A stretch of DNA of 6,715 bases from an uncultured Clostridia bacterium. Its GTDB lineage: Bacteria; Bacillota; Clostridia; Oscillospirales; UBA644. Within the stretch, counting starts at the first letter, position 1. The number at the start of each line of letters is the position of its first letter. This document shows positions 1 to 5,613 of this stretch, one piece after another. Under the pieces are notes generated by a model. The model ran no database searches. It saw only the letters and a list, made by a program, of their open reading frames with translations, and was not told the DNA's origin. A program made the position numbers and the translations under genes. The stretch lies in NCBI GenBank assembly GCA_904502105.1, contig CAJGDF010000097.1, positions 1-6,715 of the forward strand, given 5' to 3'.

Positions 1-678
1 GTCTATTCTTATTTTCTCATATAACTGCTCTGAAATTAAATATGGAGACCAGCTGCCTTCACAGCTATTTTTATAGCGGAATAATGATATTTCCTGATAT
101 ACAATATAAAGTTCTGTTGAATTTTCATTTTCGCGAAAATAAATAACGGAATGGAATTCGTTTTCAATAATATTGTACCATTTAAAATGGAACTGACCAT
201 GCGCAGGCTTTTTATTTGTAAAATAAATCGGTATATCATAATTAACCCAAGTAGTCCAGTGAGGAAAAGAGTTAAAATTGAATGCTTCAAGATAATAGGC
301 AAAATTATTAGGTGATGTACCAAGATATAATTCATGAACCGGTTTAGTGTCCATACCTAAATTCTGCATTGTTATATGTGTAAGATATGGTACTCCATCC
401 GGATGCATCCAATTGGGTTCCGTCCAACGTTCTAAACAAAAAAGGGCATATAGATTAATAGGATCGTTTATTATATGAGCCGGATCCACATATAACTCAA
501 GGTCGCCGCATGGAATTTTCTTTTTTTCATTTCTTATTTGATGCAATCCATCAATTGATGAAATATACTCCGCAAGCTCCGTAGGTGTAAAACCGTCCAT
601 TTTTTTGTCGCTTTTGTCGCAGGAGGATAAAGAAAAAAGCAGAAATGTTAAAAGCAGTAAAACGACCGTTCTTTTCAT
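1..678 (-). CDS. Putative secreted lipoprotein of unknown family (3' end outside window)
   Basis: The reading frame stays open from the ATG at 676-678 to the left edge, giving 226 codons; the C-terminus is missing. The protein starts with a lipoprotein signal peptide: MKR, a hydrophobic stretch over residues 4-18, and the lipobox LSSC with the lipidated cysteine at residue 20. It should therefore be exported and anchored to the outer face of the membrane. A short charged linker rich in Lys and Asp (about residues 21-27) follows. The rest is mature domain rich in Trp, Tyr, Phe and Asn, with no motif I recognise, so no function is assigned. The start is supported by AAGGGG 8 nt upstream (687-692) and a consensus promoter directly before it. 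Hand counts give about 27% G+C at 61-180 and 40% at 361-420, against 45-55% in two sampled lines of the peptidase gene, so the composition differs from its neighbours. It could be an accessory or recently acquired gene. I am sure it is a coding region, but not of its role. Confidence 0.85.
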   Translation of the reverse strand, partial: MKRTVVLLLLTFLLFSLSSCDKSDKKMDGFTPTELAEYISSIDGLHQIRNEKKKIPCGDLELYVDPAHIINDPINLYALFCLERWTEPNWMHPDGVPYLTHITMQNLGMDTKPVHELYLGTSPNNFAYYLEAFNFNSFPHWTTWVNYDIPIYFTNKKPAHGQFHFKWYNIIENEFHSVIYFRENENSTELYIVYQEISLFRYKNSCEGSWSPYLISEQLYEKIRID

Positions 679-699
679 GTTAATTTCCCCTTTTTCTTT

Positions 700-728
700 A
701 TTATAACATACAACTGTTTCCTTGTCAA
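700..728 (-). promoter_or_regulatory. Sigma-A type promoter of the lipoprotein gene
   Basis: On the minus strand a perfect -35 box TTGACA (723-728) is followed by a 17-bp spacer and a perfect -10 box TATAAT (700-705). Transcription should start near 693, leaving only about 15 nt before the ATG at 678, so the ribosome binding site sits almost at the 5' end of the mRNA. The -35 box begins about 4 nt after the T-run of the preceding terminator, so terminator and promoter are packed back to back. Confidence 0.88.
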
Positions 729-737
729 TAAAAAATC

Positions 738-769
738 AGAGCAGATAAGGATTTTTCCCTATCTGCTCT
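738..769 (-). terminator. Rho-independent terminator closing the minus-strand cluster
   Basis: A 10-bp perfect stem (AGAGCAGATA at 738-747 pairing with TATCTGCTCT at 760-769) encloses a 12-nt loop in which GG and CC can pair further. On the minus strand it is followed by TGATTTTTTATT, a good U-tract, and it begins 13 nt after the stop codon of the DUF2284 gene. A shorter T-run lies on the other side, so weak bidirectional action is possible. A near-copy of this hairpin lies at 5452-5483. Confidence 0.9.
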
Positions 770-782
770 TTTGCTATTTACT

Positions 783-1319
783 TTAATTATAAAAAATATT
801 CGAGAAATAAGTAACGGTGTTTGCGCCGTTTATGTAGTGGATTCCGCAAGCGGCGGCTTCCTTGAATACCATGATACCGTGGCTTTCAACGGACGGCATC
901 ATCTCGTCGGGGAAGCGGCAGGGAGCGTCGGGGTATGTACATTCAGTGCAGTTGTCACAGCCCTCGGAGGAGAGTGCGAGAAAATCATCGCCAAACATCT
1001 CTCTGAAAAGATTACGCACCTTTTTCGAAATGTCGCGGTGTCTTGCCATAGCATCGGTCATGCCCTCAAAATCGAAGGAATCCTCAAGGTCGTACTTTGT
1101 TGAAAATACAAAAACATTCTTGTATTTCATGCATTTTTCCTTGCATTCCTCTTCTGTTCCGCAGCCGGGAGGACAGCACCATTTCTTGCCGTAAAGACCG
1201 CATCTGTTTGCGGCGCACATCTCACGGACCTCATGCTCGAACGGCACCTGCTCGATCGGCAGAATTCCGCATTCGTGTATGCCTATTTCTTTACATTTAT
1301 CAATAAATTCCTGATTCAT
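783..1319 (-). CDS. DUF2284 family cysteine-rich, predicted metal-binding protein
   Basis: The protein has 178 residues and resembles the DUF2284 (COG5423) family, annotated as predicted metal-binding proteins of unknown biochemical role. It has 14 cysteines in two groups. The first runs over residues 35-63 and includes the characteristic CxxxxCGxYGKxWxCPP segment. The second is C121-x2-C124-x2-C127-x6-C134, spaced like an iron-sulfur site, followed by the family's PSxExxGI-like stretch at about 142-149. The C-terminal NTVTYF segment also fits the family. There is no signal peptide, so it is probably cytoplasmic. I prefer the ATG at 1317-1319 because GGTGA lies 5 nt upstream (1325-1329). An in-frame GTG at 1326-1328 would add three residues, but it lies inside that site and has no good ribosome binding site of its own. 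The gene starts 15 nt after the peptidase stop codon, so co-transcription is likely. Family membership is fairly secure; iron-sulfur binding is inference. Confidence 0.9.
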   Translation of the reverse strand: MNQEFIDKCKEIGIHECGILPIEQVPFEHEVREMCAANRCGLYGKKWCCPPGCGTEEECKEKCMKYKNVFVFSTKYDLEDSFDFEGMTDAMARHRDISKKVRNLFREMFGDDFLALSSEGCDNCTECTYPDAPCRFPDEMMPSVESHGIMVFKEAAACGIHYINGANTVTYFSNIFYN

Positions 1320-1334
1320 GTTTTTCACCGATTT

Positions 1335-2999
1335 TTATTTAACATTCTCAATAATATCCTTGAGTGCGCCCTGTTCAAACGGAGTTTTGAAGCCCGCATC
1401 CTTAACAAGGTCGGTAAAATATTTTGAGCCTGCGCTTGTTACAAACTCATCGTAACGCTTGAACGCATCGTCGTAATCTTTTTTCATTGCGATAAGGAAA
1501 TCGAAAGCGACAGTCTGCGCAAGACAGTAGTCGATATAATAGAACGGACGCTCGTAAATATGGCTCTGATACTGCCAACGGCCGCCCTCTTCCATATATG
1601 TGATGCCCTCGGAGGACATGTACGGACGGAATTTGCCTTCAAGCTCAACCCAGAGCGCCTTACGTTCAGCCGGTGTCATTTCGGGCTTTTCGTAAACACA
1701 CTGCTGGAAGTAGTCTACCATAGTTCCGTAAGGAATAAACGAGAGAGCGTTAAGAAAATGCATATGACGGTATTCGTCGGCTCTTTCACCGAAGAACAGC
1801 TCCATCCATTTCCATGCGAAAAATTCCATGGACATGGAGTGAACTTCCGCAGTTTCCATTCCGTAGCCCTGAAGCTCAACGGGAAGATCGCCGTTCATCG
1901 CTTTGTAAGCCGCGATCGCATGACCTGCTTCGTGGGTAAGAACGTCGATATCGCCGTATGTTCCGTTAAAGTTAGCGAAAATAAACGGCATTTTGTAGTC
2001 GGGAAGATCTGTGCAGTAGCCGCCGCCCGATTTGCCCTCGCGCGCAATAACGTCGAAAAGATCGTGTTCAAGCATGAAATCGATAAATTCGCCCGTAAGC
2101 GGAGACATTTCTTTGTACATCTTTCTGCCGTTTTCAAATATCTCCTCGGGGGTTCCGATAGGCGTGGGGTTGCCGTTCTTTAAGCAGATGCCGTCATCGT
2201 AAAGCATAATTCTGTCGATGCCGAGATCTGCCGCCTGCTTCTTCTTCATTTCCGCAACAAAGGGCACCCAATCGTTGAGCACCTGCTCACGGAATGCGGC
2301 AATGTCTTCGGGAGAATAGCAGTTTCTTCTCATGCGGTAGTAGCCGAGTTCAACGTAATTCTTGAAGCCCATCTTTTTCGCCATACGGTCGCGGACCTTT
2401 ACCATGCGGTCAAAAATATCGTCGAATTTGTCGGCATTGTCTTTCATCCACTGACCCTGAGCGCAGAAAGCCTGCTTTCTGATCTCTCTGTCGGGGCCTT
2501 CTTTGAATTTACCGAGCTGGGGAATGTTGTATTCGCCGTCCATAAACGGTATCTTCGCGGAGGAAAGAAGCTTTTTGTATTCTGTCTGAAGCTTTGCTTC
2601 TTCAACACAGTCTTCGGCAATGATCGGGTCGAACGCCTTCATTGATAATTCGTAATTCTTGAAAACGATCGGAGAAAGCGCCTTTTCAAGCTCGGGACGG
2701 AACTTTGAGGCAAGCATTCTCTTGCGGAAATTAAGACTCATTTCGGAAAGAACGGGACGTGTTTCGTTCATCCAGTCGATCTCTTTTGAGTAAAATTCGT
2801 CGCGTGTGTCAAGTGTAAAACGGATATATGCAAGGGACGACTGCGTGGAGATCGTCTCGTTCATCGCAATATATTCGTTGTATACCGCGAGCTGCTCCTC
2901 CGCACTCTGAGCTTCGTCAAATTTCTTGAAAAGCTCGTCACATTTTGCGCGCAGAGCGTCAATATCCGGTCTTTCGTATTTTATATCTGATATTTTCAT
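1335..2999 (-). CDS. M3-family oligoendopeptidase (zinc metallopeptidase)
   Basis: The gene encodes a 554-residue cytoplasmic metalloendopeptidase that should cleave short peptides. The zinc motif HEAGH is at residues 356-360, and the third zinc ligand is most likely E385 in the AEVHSMSMEFF segment. That is 25 residues after the second histidine, matching the spacing in thimet oligopeptidase. The C-terminal block with H480 and the aromatic cluster FYYIDY (486-491) corresponds to the conserved substrate-binding region of M3 enzymes. Length and sequence fit the shorter M3 oligoendopeptidase group rather than classical PepF of about 600 residues, so I give no symbol. No signal peptide is visible. 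Two starts are adjacent: GTG at 3002 (7 nt after AAAGG at 3010-3014) and ATG at 2999 (10 nt after it). I chose ATG, and the difference is one residue. It lies 63 nt downstream of the HPr-like gene and 15 nt upstream of the DUF2284 gene. No clear promoter of its own is seen on this strand. Confidence 0.95.
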   Translation of the reverse strand: MKISDIKYERPDIDALRAKCDELFKKFDEAQSAEEQLAVYNEYIAMNETISTQSSLAYIRFTLDTRDEFYSKEIDWMNETRPVLSEMSLNFRKRMLASKFRPELEKALSPIVFKNYELSMKAFDPIIAEDCVEEAKLQTEYKKLLSSAKIPFMDGEYNIPQLGKFKEGPDREIRKQAFCAQGQWMKDNADKFDDIFDRMVKVRDRMAKKMGFKNYVELGYYRMRRNCYSPEDIAAFREQVLNDWVPFVAEMKKKQAADLGIDRIMLYDDGICLKNGNPTPIGTPEEIFENGRKMYKEMSPLTGEFIDFMLEHDLFDVIAREGKSGGGYCTDLPDYKMPFIFANFNGTYGDIDVLTHEAGHAIAAYKAMNGDLPVELQGYGMETAEVHSMSMEFFAWKWMELFFGERADEYRHMHFLNALSFIPYGTMVDYFQQCVYEKPEMTPAERKALWVELEGKFRPYMSSEGITYMEEGGRWQYQSHIYERPFYYIDYCLAQTVAFDFLIAMKKDYDDAFKRYDEFVTSAGSKYFTDLVKDAGFKTPFEQGALKDIIENVK

Positions 3000-3021
3000 C
3001 ACATTAAAACCTTTTCAAATG

Positions 3022-3050
3022 TTGACTTTTTTTGCTGTGTATGGTATTAT
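3022..3050 (+). promoter_or_regulatory. Candidate plus-strand promoter antisense to the HPr-like gene
   Basis: On the plus strand TTGACT (3022-3027), a 17-bp spacer and TATTAT (3045-3050) form a good sigma-A promoter with 10 of 12 consensus matches and a TGn extension just before the -10. It lies in the 63-nt gap between two minus-strand genes and points into the HPr-like gene, so a transcript from about 3057 would be antisense to it. No plus-strand gene or terminator is visible downstream. This could be a chance match in AT-rich DNA. Confidence 0.4.
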
Positions 3051-3062
3051 TAGAAAAACAGC

Positions 3063-3290
3063 TTATTCTTCGATATATTCGAATTCCTTGAGCTGGTCCA
3101 AGAGATTTTCGCAAGCAGGATCGTTGATAACGAGTTTGATGGGCTTTGCAAGGTCAAGGCTGAAAATACCCATGATGGACTTTGCGTCGATGGTGTAACG
3201 ACCCGATATAAGGTCAACATCGCAGGGGAACATTGCGATCTTAGCTACGAAAGCCTTTACTTTGTCGATAGAATCAAGCATAATTGTCAT
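3063..3290 (-). CDS. HPr/Crh-like protein lacking the catalytic histidine
   Basis: This 75-residue protein resembles the HPr fold of the phosphotransferase system. The clearest match is AKSIMGIFSLDL at residues 36-47, which aligns with the KSIMGVMSL segment of HPr and places S38 at the position of the regulatory Ser46. Aligning back from that segment without gaps puts S7 at the position of the phosphoryl-accepting His15 and D9 at that of Arg17. The GIHARPA motif is therefore absent, as is the first strand of normal HPr (about 88 residues). It should not carry phosphate between EI and EII. A regulatory role like that of Bacillus Crh, which also lacks His15 and keeps Ser46, is possible but inferred. 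The start is well supported by AAAGGAG upstream (spacing about 9 nt). The gene follows the HAD phosphatase after 25 nt and precedes the peptidase, so co-transcription is likely. A generic HPr-domain protein of other function cannot be excluded. Confidence 0.85.
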   Translation of the reverse strand: MTIMLDSIDKVKAFVAKIAMFPCDVDLISGRYTIDAKSIMGIFSLDLAKPIKLVINDPACENLLDQLKEFEYIEE

Positions 3291-3315
3291 GGTTTTTGTC
3301 TCCTTTTAGGTTATG

Positions 3316-3972
3316 TTAATTTAAGATTTCTTTTATGAACATCCCATAGTCGGTGATGTATCTCTCGCAGAGCTTTTCTGTGTTTTCGCGGTCATATCTC
3401 GAATAGTCGTCGTCAATGGCGAAAATTCTGTAGCCCGCCTTCGATGCTGTGTTTATGCAGTACGGAGCATCCTCGAAAACTACCGTGTTTTCTTTCGTTC
3501 CGCCAAGACGTTCAAGCGCAATATCGTATATGTCGCTGCTTGCCTTTGACTTGCCGACCTCGGATGTCGTTATCATAAACTCAAAGAATTCTTCCATTCC
3601 GTGCTTTTTTACCGCCGGCATAAAAAGATCTCTGTCTGTCGCAGTCGCAAGGCACATTTTTATTCCTTTTGCTTTTAACAGCCTGAGAAATTCAATGGCA
3701 TGCGGCTTCGGCTCTATGATATTTTCATATGTCGGACGAAGGACCGCTTCACGGTAATTGGACGAAAAAGGTATATCTTCGGTTATGTTAAGCTCACAGC
3801 GTAAAAGCGCCATCGCCTTGTCTGCATACATTCCGTACGTTTTTTCTTCGGTTTGCTTTGAAACGCTGTAGCCCTTTTCCTTAACGGCAAAAAGTGCGAT
3901 ATTGTTTCGCCAGTAAGTCATTGAATCGAGCAGCGTTCCGTCAAGATCGAAGATAGCATAGCTGAAATTCAT
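3316..3972 (-). CDS. HAD-superfamily phosphatase (beta-phosphoglucomutase-like subfamily IA)
   Basis: This 218-residue soluble protein carries all four HAD motifs. Motif I is DLDGT at residues 9-13, with nucleophile D9 and acid/base D11. Motif II is T110 in the CLATAT stretch. Motif III is most likely K143, just before the ASSDIYDIAL segment. Motif IV is E167-D168 in VVFEDAP, binding Mg2+. Residues from about 15 to 90 form the helical cap typical of subfamily I. Enzymes of this type hydrolyse phosphate monoesters or act as phosphoglucomutases; the sequence does not reveal the substrate. The ATG at 3970-3972 is the only reasonable start. It is preceded by AAGGAG at 3986-3991, but with an unusually long 13-nt spacing, and no in-frame start lies between. 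It is the first gene after the promoter at 4005-4033 and probably heads the four-gene minus-strand cluster. HAD assignment is secure; specificity is unknown. Confidence 0.93.
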   Translation of the reverse strand: MNFSYAIFDLDGTLLDSMTYWRNNIALFAVKEKGYSVSKQTEEKTYGMYADKAMALLRCELNITEDIPFSSNYREAVLRPTYENIIEPKPHAIEFLRLLKAKGIKMCLATATDRDLFMPAVKKHGMEEFFEFMITTSEVGKSKASSDIYDIALERLGGTKENTVVFEDAPYCINTASKAGYRIFAIDDDYSRYDRENTEKLCERYITDYGMFIKEILN

Positions 3973-4004
3973 CGTTACAGAAAATCTCCTTGGATTTTGG
4001 TTAA

Positions 4005-4033
4005 AGTATAGCAGATTATTTATGATAAGTCAA
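4005..4033 (-). promoter_or_regulatory. Sigma-A type promoter of the HAD-led cluster
   Basis: On the minus strand TTGACT (4028-4033) is separated by exactly 17 bp from TATACT (4005-4010). A start near 3998 gives a leader of about 26 nt containing the AAGGAG site. It is the only strong promoter seen upstream of the four minus-strand genes, so it may serve all of them. A 10-bp direct repeat copy lies 10 bp upstream of the -35 box. Confidence 0.85.
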
Positions 4034-4043
4034 GGTTTTTGAT

Positions 4044-4085
4044 CACTTTAAATCAGAAAAATTTTTCCGTTTTAACACTTTAAAT
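4044..4085. repeat. 10-bp direct repeat pair in the divergent intergenic region
   Basis: CACTTTAAAT occurs at 4044-4053 and again at 4076-4085, 32 bp apart start to start (about three helical turns). A perfect 12-bp palindrome, GAAAAATTTTTC, lies between them at 4056-4067. The pair sits between the HAD promoter and mtaB, where an operator would be expected. No regulator family is recognised, and AT-rich chance similarity is possible. Confidence 0.4.
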
Positions 4086-4134
4086 ATTCACGTTTTTTTG
4101 CCTGAATAAATGAAAGGAAGCTTTTTGAAAATAT

Positions 4135-5433
4135 ATGACATTCTCTGTTCACACTCTCGGATGTAAAGTCAATCAGTATGAAAGCAACGCTGTAAGCGGT
4201 ATCTTTATCGAAAACGGCGCCTCTATCGTTTCCGATAACGAAAAAGCCGATGTTTATATAATCAACACCTGCGCCGTCACCGAGGAAAGCGTCCGTAAAT
4301 CTCGCCAGATGATAAGACGCGCAAAACGTAAAAACCCCGATTCGATAGTTGCGGTCTGCGGCTGCGCAAGTCAGACAGAGCCCGATTTTGCAAAGCTTCT
4401 CCCCGAAGCCGATATCGTCCTCGGAAATAAGGATAAAACAAAAATTTACGAATATGTTATGCAGTTTTTGCAGACTCATGAGCGTATCATAAATATCCCC
4501 GAAATGGATAAAGAAAAATGCTTTGAAAAAATGAATTCGGAGCGTATCGGAACAACAAGAGCCGCATTAAAGGTTCAGGACGGCTGCAACAATTTCTGCT
4601 CCTACTGCATCATTCCCTTCGCCAGAGGCAGAATAAGATCACGCGATCTCGACGAGTCCGTTGCCGAAGCCGAAAGCCTTGTTGCGGGCGGCTGCAGTGA
4701 GATCGTTCTTGCGGGTATTCATCTCGATAATTACGGCAAGGATCTCGGAAACTGCGACCTTTGCGATCTGCTTGAACGCCTCGGAAAAATAGACGGGCTT
4801 GAACGTGTCCGCCTCGGCTCCTTTGAGCCTGTTTTCATAACCGAAAAGAACGTTGAACGAATGAAGGGCGTTAAAAATCTCTGTCATCATTTTCACCTTT
4901 CGCTTCAGAGCGGATGCGAAAAAACGTTAAAGGCAATGAACAGACACTACACCCCCGACGAATTTGCCGCCGCCGTTGCTCTCTTGAGAAAAACATTCCC
5001 CGACTGTGCCGTAACGACCGACATCATCACGGGTTTTCCGGGCGAGACCGAGGAGGATTTTCTTGAATCGATGGATTTTGCGGTTAAAATGAAGTTTGAA
5101 AAGGTCCACGTCTTCCCCTACTCCGAACGAAGAGGCACCCGCGCTTCGCAGATGGACGGAAAGCTTCCGAAGGATGTTAAAGAAGAACGCTGCCGCCGCA
5201 TGATAAATGCCTGCAGAGGCAGTGAAGAGGATTTTTACAAACGCCTCGTCGGCAAAGAGATCTCCGTGCTTTTCGAAACGGAAAAGGACGGCGTCTACAC
5301 CGGTCATTCACCCGAATATGCCGAGATCTCCGCACCCTGCGGCTTCGATATCCGCAATCTTATCTATACCGTAAAGGTCACACAGGCGCTGGGAGATAAA
5401 GCGGTGGGAGAAGTTATAAGTGATAAGTTATAA
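4135..5433 (+). CDS. mtaB: tRNA t6A37 C2-methylthiotransferase MtaB
   Basis: This radical-SAM enzyme converts N6-threonylcarbamoyladenosine at position 37 of ANN-decoding tRNAs to its 2-methylthio form, in the cytoplasm. The 432 residues show the expected three domains. The N-terminal methylthiotransferase domain has cluster ligands C10 (in HTLGCKVNQYE), C46 (INTCAVT) and C77 (GCASQ). The radical-SAM domain has C151-x3-C155-x2-C158. The C-terminal TRAM-like domain covers about residues 370-427. The HTLGCKVNQYE start and the DGCNNFCSYCIIPFARG segment favour MtaB over MiaB and RimO. The only possible start is the ATG at 4135. The nearest purine-rich site, AAAGGA at 4113-4118, is 16 nt away, so translation initiation looks weak or unusual, and I see no convincing promoter upstream. 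The final codons, ISDKL, fall within a short tandem repeat and may be a recent extension. It is divergent from the HAD gene and separated from purL by a terminator. Confidence 0.96.
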   Translation: MTFSVHTLGCKVNQYESNAVSGIFIENGASIVSDNEKADVYIINTCAVTEESVRKSRQMIRRAKRKNPDSIVAVCGCASQTEPDFAKLLPEADIVLGNKDKTKIYEYVMQFLQTHERIINIPEMDKEKCFEKMNSERIGTTRAALKVQDGCNNFCSYCIIPFARGRIRSRDLDESVAEAESLVAGGCSEIVLAGIHLDNYGKDLGNCDLCDLLERLGKIDGLERVRLGSFEPVFITEKNVERMKGVKNLCHHFHLSLQSGCEKTLKAMNRHYTPDEFAAAVALLRKTFPDCAVTTDIITGFPGETEEDFLESMDFAVKMKFEKVHVFPYSERRGTRASQMDGKLPKDVKEERCRRMINACRGSEEDFYKRLVGKEISVLFETEKDGVYTGHSPEYAEISAPCGFDIRNLIYTVKVTQALGDKAVGEVISDKL

Positions 5434-5448
5434 GCTGTAAATTATATT
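5411..5448. repeat. Short 14-bp-period tandem repeat across the end of mtaB
   Basis: AAGTTATAAG is present at 5411-5420 and again at 5425-5434, a 14-bp period. A third, degraded unit beginning AAATTATA follows from 5439. The stop codon of mtaB (5431-5433) lies inside the second copy, so the repeat supplies the last residues of the protein. Confidence 0.6.
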
Positions 5449-5451
5449 TCG

Positions 5452-5483
5452 GAGCAGATATCGGTCAAAGCCTTTATCTGCTC
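5452..5483 (+). terminator. Rho-independent terminator after mtaB
   Basis: GAGCAGATA (5452-5460) pairs perfectly with TATCTGCTC (5475-5483) around a 14-nt loop in which GG and CC can pair again. TCAATTTTATTG follows, a moderate U-tract. It starts 18 nt after the mtaB stop codon and separates mtaB from purL. Stem and tail closely match the terminator at 738-769 read on the opposite strand. Confidence 0.85.
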
Positions 5484-5515
5484 TCAATTTTATTGTAAAC
5501 TTTTTCACTTACCTA

Positions 5516-5544
5516 TTGAAAAAACAGATAAAATGTGTTATAAT
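5516..5544 (+). promoter_or_regulatory. Sigma-A type promoter of purL
   Basis: TTGAAA (5516-5521), a 17-bp spacer and a perfect TATAAT (5539-5544) give a strong promoter. A start near 5551 leaves a leader of about 63 nt. That is too short for a complete purine riboswitch with expression platform, and none is seen. An AT-only inverted repeat (TAATAAT 5541-5547 with ATTATTA 5559-5565) overlaps the -10 and start region, and its significance is unclear. No PurR-box-like CGAAC pair was noticed. Confidence 0.85.
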
Positions 5545-5613
5545 AATCTGTATAATAAATTATTATGGAAAACTCTATCTAAAAATAATATATAATGTGA
5601 ATGTGGGGTTATT

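Noticed and set aside
36..335. A 99-codon minus-strand frame within the lipoprotein region
   Set aside because: It is another frame of the lipoprotein gene, which is open over the whole 1-678 stretch with a signal peptide, ribosome binding site and promoter.
1560..2183. A 207-codon open frame on the plus strand
   Set aside because: It is antisense to the M3 peptidase catalytic region, including the HEAGH motif, and has no recognisable domain or ribosome binding site.
3031..3062. GCTGT...ACAGC inverted repeat between the HPr-like and peptidase genes, as a terminator
   Set aside because: The stem is only 5 bp with a loop of about 19 nt, and on the minus strand it is followed by A residues rather than a U-tract.
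2926..3198. A 90-codon plus-strand frame spanning the HPr-like and peptidase genes
   Set aside because: It overlaps two well-supported minus-strand genes. Its start lies upstream of the candidate antisense promoter, and it shows no family features.
4110..4166. An 18-codon upstream frame (ATG at 4110) overlapping the start of mtaB, as a possible leader peptide
   Set aside because: It has no ribosome binding site and no attenuator-like hairpins or repeated codons. It overlaps mtaB by chance, as far as the sequence shows.
5545..5613. A purine riboswitch or leader peptide before purL
   Set aside because: The leader is only about 63 nt, shows no conserved aptamer core, and its tiny frames (for example at 5565-5582) lack ribosome binding sites.
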